Of a DNA stretch of 37,493 nucleotides, positions 23,333 to 30,311 are shown piece by piece (the first letter of the stretch is position 1; every line of letters begins with the position of its first letter). Made by a program: the position numbers and the translations under genes. The notes below the pieces were generated by a model. The model was not told the DNA's origin, did no database searches, and was given only the letters and a program-made list of their open reading frames with translations. This stretch comes from Planctomycetota bacterium (lineage in GTDB: Bacteria; Planctomycetota; UBA1135; GCA-002686595), in contig JASLMK010000115.1 of NCBI GenBank assembly GCA_030746555.1, positions 1 to 37,493 of the forward strand, given 5' to 3'.

Positions 23333-24402
23333 CCCAGCCCATCCCGACCTGGATCGTCGGCGCCGGCGGCATGCTGGCCGGCGAGTTGGCGCGCCTGTTG
23401 GAAGGCCACCCCGACCTGCGCCTGGAGGGCGTCGCCTCGCGCACACCGGGCGTGCCGTTGCGGGAGATCCACGGGCACCTCGCGAGCGATCTGGTCACCG
23501 AGGACGCGGCGGGTGCCGCGCGAGGGATCGGCTCCGTCCTAGAGAACGGGGACGGTCGCGCGGCCGTCTTCCTGGCCCTGCCCCACGGCCACTCCGCCGC
23601 CGCCTGGGCCGGGCTGCGCGCCGACCTCGGCGAGGCGGCGGAGCGTGTGTGGGTGGTCGACCTCTCGGCAGACTACCGCCTCGCCTGCGGCGCCGCCCAC
23701 CGCGCGGCCTACGGGGCGGACGCCCCCGACCCGGAGGGCAGGGAGGCCTTCTGCTACGGCCTGCCGGAGTTGTGGCCCGGGCCCGTGCGCGAGGCGACCC
23801 GGGCCGCCGCGGCCGGCTGCTTCGCCACGGCCTTGCAGCTGGGAGCGGTGCCCGCGGCCGCGGCGGGCCTGCTCGACGCCTCCGCTCCCTGGGTGTTCCA
23901 CGGTGTCACCGGCTCGAGCGGCAGCGGCGTCACGCCGCGCCCCCAGACGCACCACCCGCACCGTCACGGGAACCTGCACGCCTACGCCGTGGACGGCCAC
24001 CGCCACGAGGCCGAGCTCGCCCAGGCCCTCGCCGGCGGCTCCACGCCCCCCCTGTGCTTCGTGCCCCACTCCGGACCCTTCGCCCGGGGCATCCACCTGA
24101 CCGCTGTCCTGCCCCTGGCGCAGGGAGCGAGCCTGGCCGACGCCCGCGGGGCCTTTGCCGAGCGCTTCGCGGGGGCGACCTTCGTGGACCTCCTCGCCGA
24201 AGGCGTCCCCCAAGTGCGCCGGGTCGTCGGCTCCAACCGCGCCGATCTGGCCCTGGCGGTGCGCGGGGAGAGCCTGTTGGTGTTCGTGGCGCTGGACAAC
24301 CTGATCAAGGGCGGCGCGGGTCAGGGCCTGCAGTGCATGAACCTGATGGCGGGCCTGCGGGAGGACGCGGGCCTGCCGCGCTCGGGGACGGGGGTCGCCT
24401 GA
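23329..24402 (+). CDS. argC: N-acetyl-gamma-glutamyl-phosphate reductase
   Basis: A 357-residue enzyme that reduces N-acylglutamyl phosphate to the semialdehyde with NADPH. The Rossmann start is WIVGAGGMLAGELARLL, and the catalytic cysteine lies in AAAGCFATALQLGA. The GVTGSSGSGVTPRPQTHHPHRHGN segment is the family's substrate loop, with the expected His. ALDNLIKGGAGQGLQCMNLM near the end is the conserved C-terminal motif. The start GTG overlaps the TGA of the unknown P-loop gene, and its TGA overlaps the argD ATG. In an acyl-specific pathway it must accept the same acyl group as the carbamoyltransferase. Confidence 0.9.
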   Translation: MTQPIPTWIVGAGGMLAGELARLLEGHPDLRLEGVASRTPGVPLREIHGHLASDLVTEDAAGAARGIGSVLENGDGRAAVFLALPHGHSAAAWAGLRADLGEAAERVWVVDLSADYRLACGAAHRAAYGADAPDPEGREAFCYGLPELWPGPVREATRAAAAGCFATALQLGAVPAAAAGLLDASAPWVFHGVTGSSGSGVTPRPQTHHPHRHGNLHAYAVDGHRHEAELAQALAGGSTPPLCFVPHSGPFARGIHLTAVLPLAQGASLADARGAFAERFAGATFVDLLAEGVPQVRRVVGSNRADLALAVRGESLLVFVALDNLIKGGAGQGLQCMNLMAGLREDAGLPRSGTGVA

Positions 24403-25541
24403 TGGCGGTGCGCGAGCTCGAGGTCTACGCCCGCCTGGCCCTGGACGTCGTCGCCGCTGAGGGCAGCGAGCTCGTCCTGGCCGACGGTCGGCGCGTGCTC
24501 GACCTCTACGGCGGACACTGCGTCAACACCCTGGGCGCGGCGGACGAGGAGGTCGCCGGGGCTTTCGGCGAGCAATGGCGGCGCCTGTCCTTCGTCACCA
24601 ACCTGCTCGACCATCCCCCGCGCGAGGCCTTCGTCGAGGCCCTGGGAGCGAACCTGCCGCCGGGCGAGTGGCGCGTGTTCCTGGGCAACAGCGGAGCCGA
24701 GGCCAACGAGAACGCCCTCAAGGCGGCGCTCGGCGCGACCTCCCGGGAGCGCGTCGTGTGCTTCGAGGGGGCCTTCCACGGGCGGACGGCCGCGGCCGCG
24801 GCGATCAGCGACGTCGCGCGCAGCGGGTTCCCCCGCGATCCGTTCGAGCTCACCCGCCTGCCGTGGGGAGACGGCGCGGCGGCGCGCGCCGCGATCGACG
24901 ACACGGTGGCGGCGGTCGTCCTCGAGCCGATCCAGTCCATGGCGGGGGTGCGCGTGCCGCCCGACGGGTTCCTTGGCGAGCTGCGTGCCGCCTGCGACGC
25001 GAGCGGCGCGGTCTTGATCTTCGACGAAGTGCAGACGGGCAACGGGCGCACGGGACGGCCCTTCGCGGCCCAGACCTTGGGGGTCACTCCCGACGTGCTG
25101 GTGACGGCCAAGGGAGCCGCCGGCGGCCTGCCGATCGGCATCACCGTGCTCTCGGCCGCCCTGGCCGCGGAGCTGCCCGGGGGGATCCTGGGCTCGACCT
25201 TCGGTGGCGGCCCCTCGGTCCTCGCGGCGGCCTGCGTGGTCCAGCGGCGCATCGGGGAGCCAGCCTTCGCGCGGCACGTGCGCGAGGTCTCGGCTGCCCT
25301 CGGCGAGGCGGCCCTGCGCGGGCCCGTGCGCGAGGTGCGGGGCGCCGGCCTCCTCTTGGGCGCCGTCCTCGACCTCGGCGTCGACGCCGGCGGCGTGCGG
25401 GGCGCCCTGCTCGAGCACGGCATCCTCGTGGGGACGAGCAACGATCAAAGCGTCCTGCGCCTCACCCCGCCCCTGACCCTCACCCTCGAGGAGGCCGCTC
25501 GCCTGGGCGACGCCCTCGAGAGCATCGACGGCGCCGCCTGA
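24402..25541 (+). CDS. argD: Acetylornithine aminotransferase
   Basis: A 379-residue PLP-dependent class III aminotransferase that converts N-acylglutamate semialdehyde to N-acylornithine. Signatures are LDLYGGHCVNTLG, FLGNSGAEANENALKAAL (phosphate loop), FEGAFHGRT, LIFDEVQTGNGRTG (PLP-binding Asp) and VTAKGAAGGLPIG with the Schiff-base Lys, followed by STFGGGPSVLAAA. It is coupled to argC through a TGATG overlap. It is a little short at the N-terminus compared with many ArgD proteins but all active-site elements are present. Confidence 0.88.
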   Translation: MAVRELEVYARLALDVVAAEGSELVLADGRRVLDLYGGHCVNTLGAADEEVAGAFGEQWRRLSFVTNLLDHPPREAFVEALGANLPPGEWRVFLGNSGAEANENALKAALGATSRERVVCFEGAFHGRTAAAAAISDVARSGFPRDPFELTRLPWGDGAAARAAIDDTVAAVVLEPIQSMAGVRVPPDGFLGELRAACDASGAVLIFDEVQTGNGRTGRPFAAQTLGVTPDVLVTAKGAAGGLPIGITVLSAALAAELPGGILGSTFGGGPSVLAAACVVQRRIGEPAFARHVREVSAALGEAALRGPVREVRGAGLLLGAVLDLGVDAGGVRGALLEHGILVGTSNDQSVLRLTPPLTLTLEEAARLGDALESIDGAA

Positions 25542-25575
25542 CGGCCCGCCGCAACCCGCTTTTCGGAGTCCTGTC

Positions 25576-26472
25576 GTGATCGATCTGTTCCTCGCTTCCG
25601 AGTACGCCCGCCTGCACCGCGGGCAGGTGATGGTGGTCAAGGTCGGCGGAGCCTGCCTGGCGAGCGCGGCGCGGCGGCGCTCCCTGGCGCGCCAGCTGGC
25701 CGCCGTGGACGCCTTCGGGGCGCGCTTGGTCGTCGTCCACGGCGGCGGCCCCCAGACCGGCGAGCTGCAGGAGCTGCTGGGGGAGCGGCCGCGCTCGGTC
25801 GACGGGCGCCGCGTGACGACGCCCACCGCCCTGCGAGCCCTGGGCATGGCGACCGCCGGGGCCATCAGCACCGAGTGGACCGCGGCGATGTGCGAGGCGG
25901 GCGCCAACGCCGTGGGGGTCTGCGCGGCGTCGGCGGGCATCGTCGTCGCCTCGCGCCGCGCGCCGATGGAGACGAGCGAAGGCGCGGTCGACCTGGGGCT
26001 GGTCGGGGACGTGCAGACCGTCGATGCCGCTCCCCTGGCCGCGATGCTCGACGCTGGCCTGGTGCCCGTGGTCTGTCCGCCGGTCTCCGACGGCCGGGGC
26101 GGGCTGCTCAACCTCAACGCCGACCTCCTGGCGGCCTCGCTGGCGGCGGCCCTGTCGGCCGCCAAGCTGATCCTCGCCACCGAGGCTTCCGGCGTCCTGT
26201 CGGACCACACCGACCCGCGCAGCGTCCTCTCCACCCTGACCCTCGCGGAGCTGGAGGACCTCGGGCGGGGGGGAGCCCTGCGGGACGGGATGTCGGTCAA
26301 GGCGACCGCCGTGCGGCACGCCCTCGACGGCGGCGTGGCCCGGGTGCACGTGGTCTCGGGCACGACCGCCGAAGGGGTCCTGGGCGAGCTCTACACGACC
26401 CACGGCACCGGGACCCTCGTGACCCTCGAGCGCGAGACCGCCCCCGAGCCCGAACCGGCGGTGACCCCGTGA
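25576..26472 (+). CDS. argB: N-acetylglutamate kinase
   Basis: A 298-residue amino-acid kinase that phosphorylates N-acylglutamate, the second step of the pathway. Motifs are VVKVGGACL, VVVHGGGPQTGELQELLG, VDGRRVTTP, LGLVGDVQTVDAAPL and LLNLNADLLAASLAAALSAAKLILATEASGVL near the phosphoryl-transfer site. The start is GTG, preceded by GGAG about 7 nt upstream; it lies 34 nt after argD, the only sizeable gap in the second half of the operon. No arginine-inhibition N-terminal helix is evident, so feedback control may rest on ArgR or the GNAT enzyme; that is inference. Confidence 0.88.
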   Translation: MIDLFLASEYARLHRGQVMVVKVGGACLASAARRRSLARQLAAVDAFGARLVVVHGGGPQTGELQELLGERPRSVDGRRVTTPTALRALGMATAGAISTEWTAAMCEAGANAVGVCAASAGIVVASRRAPMETSEGAVDLGLVGDVQTVDAAPLAAMLDAGLVPVVCPPVSDGRGGLLNLNADLLAASLAAALSAAKLILATEASGVLSDHTDPRSVLSTLTLAELEDLGRGGALRDGMSVKATAVRHALDGGVARVHVVSGTTAEGVLGELYTTHGTGTLVTLERETAPEPEPAVTP

Positions 26473-27581
26473 GCGTCAGCGAGCTGGAGCAGCTGTTGGC
26501 GGACCTCGTGCGCGTGCCGAGCCCGTCGGGCGCCGAAGGCCCCGCGGCGGACCAGGCGGCGTCCTGGCTCTCCGAGCGCGGCGTGGCCGTCGAACGCGTG
26601 GGCGACAGCGTCGTCGCTCGGGTGGGCGGGGCGTCCGGCGGTCCGCTGCTCTTGTTGAACACCCACCTCGACACGGTCGGGGCCGGGGAGGGCTGGACCG
26701 TCGATCCCCTCGCCGGGTGCTGGGAGGGCGACCGCCTCGTGGGCCTGGGCGCGAACGACGCCAAGGGCTCGGCGGCCGCGATGATGTGGGCCACCGCCCA
26801 TCTCGCAGGGGCCTCCGCCGACCTGCCCGGCACCCTCGTGCTGGCGCTCAACGCCTGCGAGGAGACGACGAACGCGGGCATGGCGGACGTCCTGGCCTAC
26901 CTGGGCGAGTCCCACGGGCCGCCCGATGCAGCGGTGACGGGCGAGCCGACCGGGCTCGAGGTCGTGCGCGCCCAGGCCGGCCTCGCGATCCTGGAGCTCT
27001 CCTGGGAAGGGCGGGCGTGCCACGCCGCGCACGTGGCCCGGGTGGACCACGCCAACGCCCTGCTGGCCGCGGCGCGGGACCTGGCGGCGCTTCCCGAGCC
27101 GTGGGTCCTCGAGGGCGTCCACCCGCTCCTGGGGCAGAGCACGATGGCCGTCACCGTGCTGCAGGCGGGGGAGCGGCACAACCAGATCCCCGACCGCGCC
27201 CGGGCCGTGGTGGACGCGCGCCTCGCGCCGCCCCACGACGCCGCGGAGTGCGTCGCCCTGCTCGAGGCCGCCCTGCCCGGCGCGCAGGTGGGGGTGCGCT
27301 CCGAGCGGCTCGTGCCGGTCGAGACCCCGGCCGACCACCCGCTGGTGACCGTCGCCCTGGAGTGCGCCGGGCGGGAGGGCGCGAGCGGCTCGAGCACCCT
27401 CTCGGACATGGCGCTCCTCGCCGGGGTCCCGGCGGTCAAGTGCGGCCCCGGGCTCACGGCCCGCTCGCACGCCCCCGACGAGTTCCTGACGCGCACGGAG
27501 CTGGACCAGGGGGCCGCGTTCTACGAGCGCCTCGTGCCGGCGGCCCTGGTCGCCCTGGCTACCGCGGAGGTGGGCCGGTGA
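26469..27581 (+). CDS. argE: Second M20 metallopeptidase (ArgE/DapE-like deacylase)
   Basis: A 370-residue enzyme of the ArgE/DapE family and the second in this locus. Motifs are LNTHLDTVGAGEGWT (first His-x-Asp), GLGANDAKGSAAAM (bridging Asp), LNACEETTNAGM (catalytic Glu pair), VTGEPTGLEVV, and CHAAHVARVDHAN in the lid domain. The closing SHAPDEFLTRTEL carries the last metal ligand region, as in acetylornithine deacetylases. Sequence is clearly different from the first M20 protein, so they are not a recent duplication. One may act on N-acylcitrulline and the other on N-acylornithine or another acyl-amino acid. It overlaps argB and argH by GTGA junctions. Confidence 0.8.
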   Translation: MSVSELEQLLADLVRVPSPSGAEGPAADQAASWLSERGVAVERVGDSVVARVGGASGGPLLLLNTHLDTVGAGEGWTVDPLAGCWEGDRLVGLGANDAKGSAAAMMWATAHLAGASADLPGTLVLALNACEETTNAGMADVLAYLGESHGPPDAAVTGEPTGLEVVRAQAGLAILELSWEGRACHAAHVARVDHANALLAAARDLAALPEPWVLEGVHPLLGQSTMAVTVLQAGERHNQIPDRARAVVDARLAPPHDAAECVALLEAALPGAQVGVRSERLVPVETPADHPLVTVALECAGREGASGSSTLSDMALLAGVPAVKCGPGLTARSHAPDEFLTRTELDQGAAFYERLVPAALVALATAEVGR

Positions 27582-28768
27582 GCGGCACCTTCCACTCGCC
27601 GGTCTGGGACCGGGGGGAGGCCATCGACGAGGAGATGATGCGCTTCACCGTGGGCGACGACTGGTGGTGGGATCGGCGGCTGGTCGAGGTGGACCTGGCC
27701 GGCTCCCTGGCCCACGTGGACGGCCTCCTCGAGGCGGGGCTGGTCGAGGCGGGCGACCACGCGCTCCTGCGCGGCGGCCTCGAGGACCTGCTCGCGGGCC
27801 ACCGGCGCGGGGAGTGGGACGTCGAGGCCGGTGACGAGGACGTGCACTCCGCCGTGGAGCGGCGCCTGACCGAGGCGATCGGGGAGGCGGGGAAGCGCCT
27901 CCACACCGGGCGCAGCCGCAATGACCAGGTGGCCCTGGACGTGCGCCTGTGGCTGCGCGACGCCGCCGCGACGACGGCCGCCTCCCTGGGGGCACTGGTC
28001 TCGGCCTGTTCGCGCCTGGAAGCGTCCGACCTGCCCCTCCCGGGCTACACGCACCTGCGGCGGGCGATGCCCTCCAGCGTGGCCGACTGGGCCGCGGCCC
28101 ACCGCGCGGCCCTGGAGGCCAGCGCCGAGGACCTCGCCGGGGCACGGCGCCGCCTGCGCGCCTGCCCCTTGGGGAGCGGCGCGGGCTACGGCGTCCCCCT
28201 GCCCCTGGCCCGTGACGCGGTGGCGCTCTCCCTGGGCTTCGAGGGCCCCGAGGAGCCGGCCACCGCCACCCAGCTCACCCGCGGTCGCGCGGAGCTGGCG
28301 TACCTGACCGCCCTGGAGGCGGTGGCCCTCGACCTGGGGAAGCTCGCCTGCGACCTGTGGCTCTACTCGAGCGCGGAGTTCGGCTTCCTGTCCCTGCCGG
28401 TGGCCCTGACCACGGGCTCGTCCCTGATGCCGCACAAGCGCAACCCCGACGTGGTCGAGCTGCTGCGCGCCCACTGCCGCCAGGTGGGGGCGGAGCGCGA
28501 GGCCCTCGTGCGGGTGATCGCCGACCTGCCCTCGGGCTACCACCGCGACTTCCAGCTCATCAAGCCACCCCTGTTCCGCGCCCACGACCGGATGGCGGCG
28601 GCCCTGCCGATCGCCGCGCGCCTGCTGGACGGTTTGGAGTGGGAACGCGAGGAGCTGGAGCGCGCGGCCTCCGATCCCGGCCTGCGGTCGGTCGAGCGGG
28701 CCTTCGAGCGCGTGCGCGCTGGGGAGTCCTTCCGTGATGCCTACCGGGCCGAGAGCCTGGGCGGCTGA
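27578..28768 (+). CDS. argH: Argininosuccinate lyase
   Basis: A 396-residue enzyme splitting argininosuccinate into arginine and fumarate, the last step. The fumarase/aspartase superfamily signature TTGSSLMPHKRNPDVVELLR is complete, and HTGRSRNDQVALDVRLWL and LPGYTHLRRAMP provide the other two conserved regions. It is somewhat shorter than the roughly 460-residue Escherichia coli enzyme, mainly at the C-terminus, but no catalytic block is missing. GTG start overlapping the M20 gene stop. It ends the operon, with a GC-rich hairpin directly downstream. Confidence 0.9.
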   Translation: MSGTFHSPVWDRGEAIDEEMMRFTVGDDWWWDRRLVEVDLAGSLAHVDGLLEAGLVEAGDHALLRGGLEDLLAGHRRGEWDVEAGDEDVHSAVERRLTEAIGEAGKRLHTGRSRNDQVALDVRLWLRDAAATTAASLGALVSACSRLEASDLPLPGYTHLRRAMPSSVADWAAAHRAALEASAEDLAGARRRLRACPLGSGAGYGVPLPLARDAVALSLGFEGPEEPATATQLTRGRAELAYLTALEAVALDLGKLACDLWLYSSAEFGFLSLPVALTTGSSLMPHKRNPDVVELLRAHCRQVGAEREALVRVIADLPSGYHRDFQLIKPPLFRAHDRMAAALPIAARLLDGLEWEREELERAASDPGLRSVERAFERVRAGESFRDAYRAESLGG

Positions 28769-28770
28769 GA

Positions 28771-28797
28771 GGCGGCCGCGCTCAGGGGCCGGCCGCC
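28771..28797. terminator. GC-rich hairpin between convergent argH and symporter genes
   Basis: GGCGGCC (28771-28777) and GGCCGCC (28791-28797) form a perfect 7-bp inverted repeat with a 13-nt loop, just after the argH stop and overlapping the end of the symporter gene. There is no U-tract, so it would be an atypical bidirectional terminator or 3'-end stabiliser. Confidence 0.35.
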
Positions 28798-30260
28798 GCC
28801 CGCGGGCGCGTGAACAGGCTCACCGCGACCAGGGCGGCGACGCTGACGCAGACCGCCGGGAGCGCCGCGTCGAGGTGGGCGAGGCCCTCGGCCAGGGCGC
28901 CCTCGGGGGCTCGCGCGAGGAGCTCGGCCCCGAGGCTGACCTCCCACCACACCGCGACGACCAGGCCGGTGACCATCGAGGCCAAGGCCCCCGCGGGGGT
29001 AGCGCCCTTCCAGAAGAAAGCGGCCAGCAAGGGCGGCGTGATCGCCGCGCCGTAGAGGGTGTAGGCGAACAGGGCGACCTCGAAGAAGCTCGTGGCTTGG
29101 AACGCCAGGAACAGGGCGAGGAGGCCGAGGCCGACGACGGCCACCCGGGCGGCGGCGACGATCTCGGCCTCGCTCGCGGCCGGCCGCAGGAAGCGCTGGT
29201 AGACGTCGCGAACGAGGGAGGTCGCCGGTGCGAGGAGGTAGGAGTCGGCGGTGGAGACGACGACCGCCACGACCGTCGCGCACAGCAAGGCGCCGAGCCC
29301 GGCGGGCAGCACCTCGAAGGCCACGTGGACGATGGCGTGGGCCGGATTGGAGGGTGCGGCGACCGCGCCCTGGGCGACCAGGGCGGCGCAGCCGACGGCG
29401 AGGGCGATGATCATCCAGTCCAGGAGCAGGACGCCGGCGAACATCCCCACGGCGGAGCGCCGGGCCGTGCGTTCGTCGCGCGCCGAGAAGAAGCGCTGGT
29501 ACATGTTGGCGTCGCCCAGGATCAGGAGGAACGCCGGGAGCAGGTAGGAGACGACTCGGGAGACCGGGTAGGCGCCGACGTCTCGGGCATCCGCGGGGAG
29601 GGCGGCCAGCAGCTCGGCGCCGCCTCCGGCGCGCGAGACCACGATGCCCAGGGCCAGGGCCAGGCCGAGGGTCATCAGCACGCCGTTGGCGACGTCGGTG
29701 TAGGCGACCGAGATCATCCCCGCCAGGGCCGTGTAGAGGATGACGAAGGCGGCCACGGCGCAGACGCCGACGGTCGAGGGGGCGATCTCGCCGGTGAGGG
29801 CGTCGGGGGCTTCGCGGATCTGGGGCCATAGGTACTCCAGCACGGCGGAGCCGGCGCGGTACTGGTAGGAGACGATGATCACGTAGCCGCCCAGGAGCGC
29901 GAGGGTGCCCAGCAGGCGTGCGCCGACCCCGAAGCGCTCCTCGAGGATGTCCTGGATCGTGAAGTGCTCCATGCGCCGGATGCGGGCGGCGAGCAGGAAG
30001 AGCACGGCGATCCCCACGGCGCTGGAGAGGGGCAGGACGAGGGCTGCTAGCCCGTCGGTGTAGCCCTTCTGGGCGTTGCCGAAGACGCTGCCCGTGCCGA
30101 TCCAGGTGGCGAGCAGGGTGCCGGCCAGGACCGTCGTCCCCAGGCCGCGCCCGGCGAGGCTGAAGTCGGCCTGGGTCCGGACCGAGCGGGCCTTCCAGGC
30201 GCCCACGACCAGGAGCAGCAGCAGGTAGGTGACGAGGACGATCGCGTGGACGTGGCCCAA
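28782..30260 (-). CDS. Sodium:solute symporter (SSS family)
   Basis: A 492-residue membrane transporter with about 13 helices. The N-terminus reads HAIVLVTYLLLLLVVGAWKARSVRTQADFSLAGRGLG, the classic opening of the sodium/solute symporter family. Downstream are TLLATWIGTGSVFGNAQKGY, the TALAGMISVAYTDVANG helix and VVAVVVSTADSYLLAPATSLVRDVY (conserved sodium-site region). Substrates of the family include proline, pantothenate, sugars and carboxylates; I cannot choose. The TTG at 30260 is taken as the start because it immediately precedes the conserved sequence and lies 7 nt after a -10 box; the open frame further upstream overlaps the divergent RNase gene. Placement after the arginine operon may be coincidental. 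Confidence 0.8.
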   Translation of the reverse strand: MGHVHAIVLVTYLLLLLVVGAWKARSVRTQADFSLAGRGLGTTVLAGTLLATWIGTGSVFGNAQKGYTDGLAALVLPLSSAVGIAVLFLLAARIRRMEHFTIQDILEERFGVGARLLGTLALLGGYVIIVSYQYRAGSAVLEYLWPQIREAPDALTGEIAPSTVGVCAVAAFVILYTALAGMISVAYTDVANGVLMTLGLALALGIVVSRAGGGAELLAALPADARDVGAYPVSRVVSYLLPAFLLILGDANMYQRFFSARDERTARRSAVGMFAGVLLLDWMIIALAVGCAALVAQGAVAAPSNPAHAIVHVAFEVLPAGLGALLCATVVAVVVSTADSYLLAPATSLVRDVYQRFLRPAASEAEIVAAARVAVVGLGLLALFLAFQATSFFEVALFAYTLYGAAITPPLLAAFFWKGATPAGALASMVTGLVVAVWWEVSLGAELLARAPEGALAEGLAHLDAALPAVCVSVAALVAVSLFTRPRAAAGP

Positions 30261-30267
30261 GGTGGGC

Positions 30268-30273
30268 AGTCTA
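30268..30273 (-). promoter_or_regulatory. -10 box (TAGACT, minus strand) for the symporter gene
   Basis: TAGACT is read on the minus strand and followed by GCCCACC and the TTG start at 30260. The 7-nt spacing again suggests a leaderless mRNA. It is back to back with the RNase promoter within a 51-bp gap. Confidence 0.4.
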
Positions 30274-30299
30274 TCAGAGGCGGCGAGGCCTCCCAGCGC

Positions 30300-30305
30300 T
30301 ATGCT
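30300..30305 (+). promoter_or_regulatory. -10 box (TATGCT) for the RNase gene
   Basis: TATGCT is followed by CGGGCG and the ATG at 30312, a 6-nt spacing identical to that at 9909 and 17660. No Shine-Dalgarno is present between. Confidence 0.45.
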
Positions 30306-30311
30306 CGGGCG

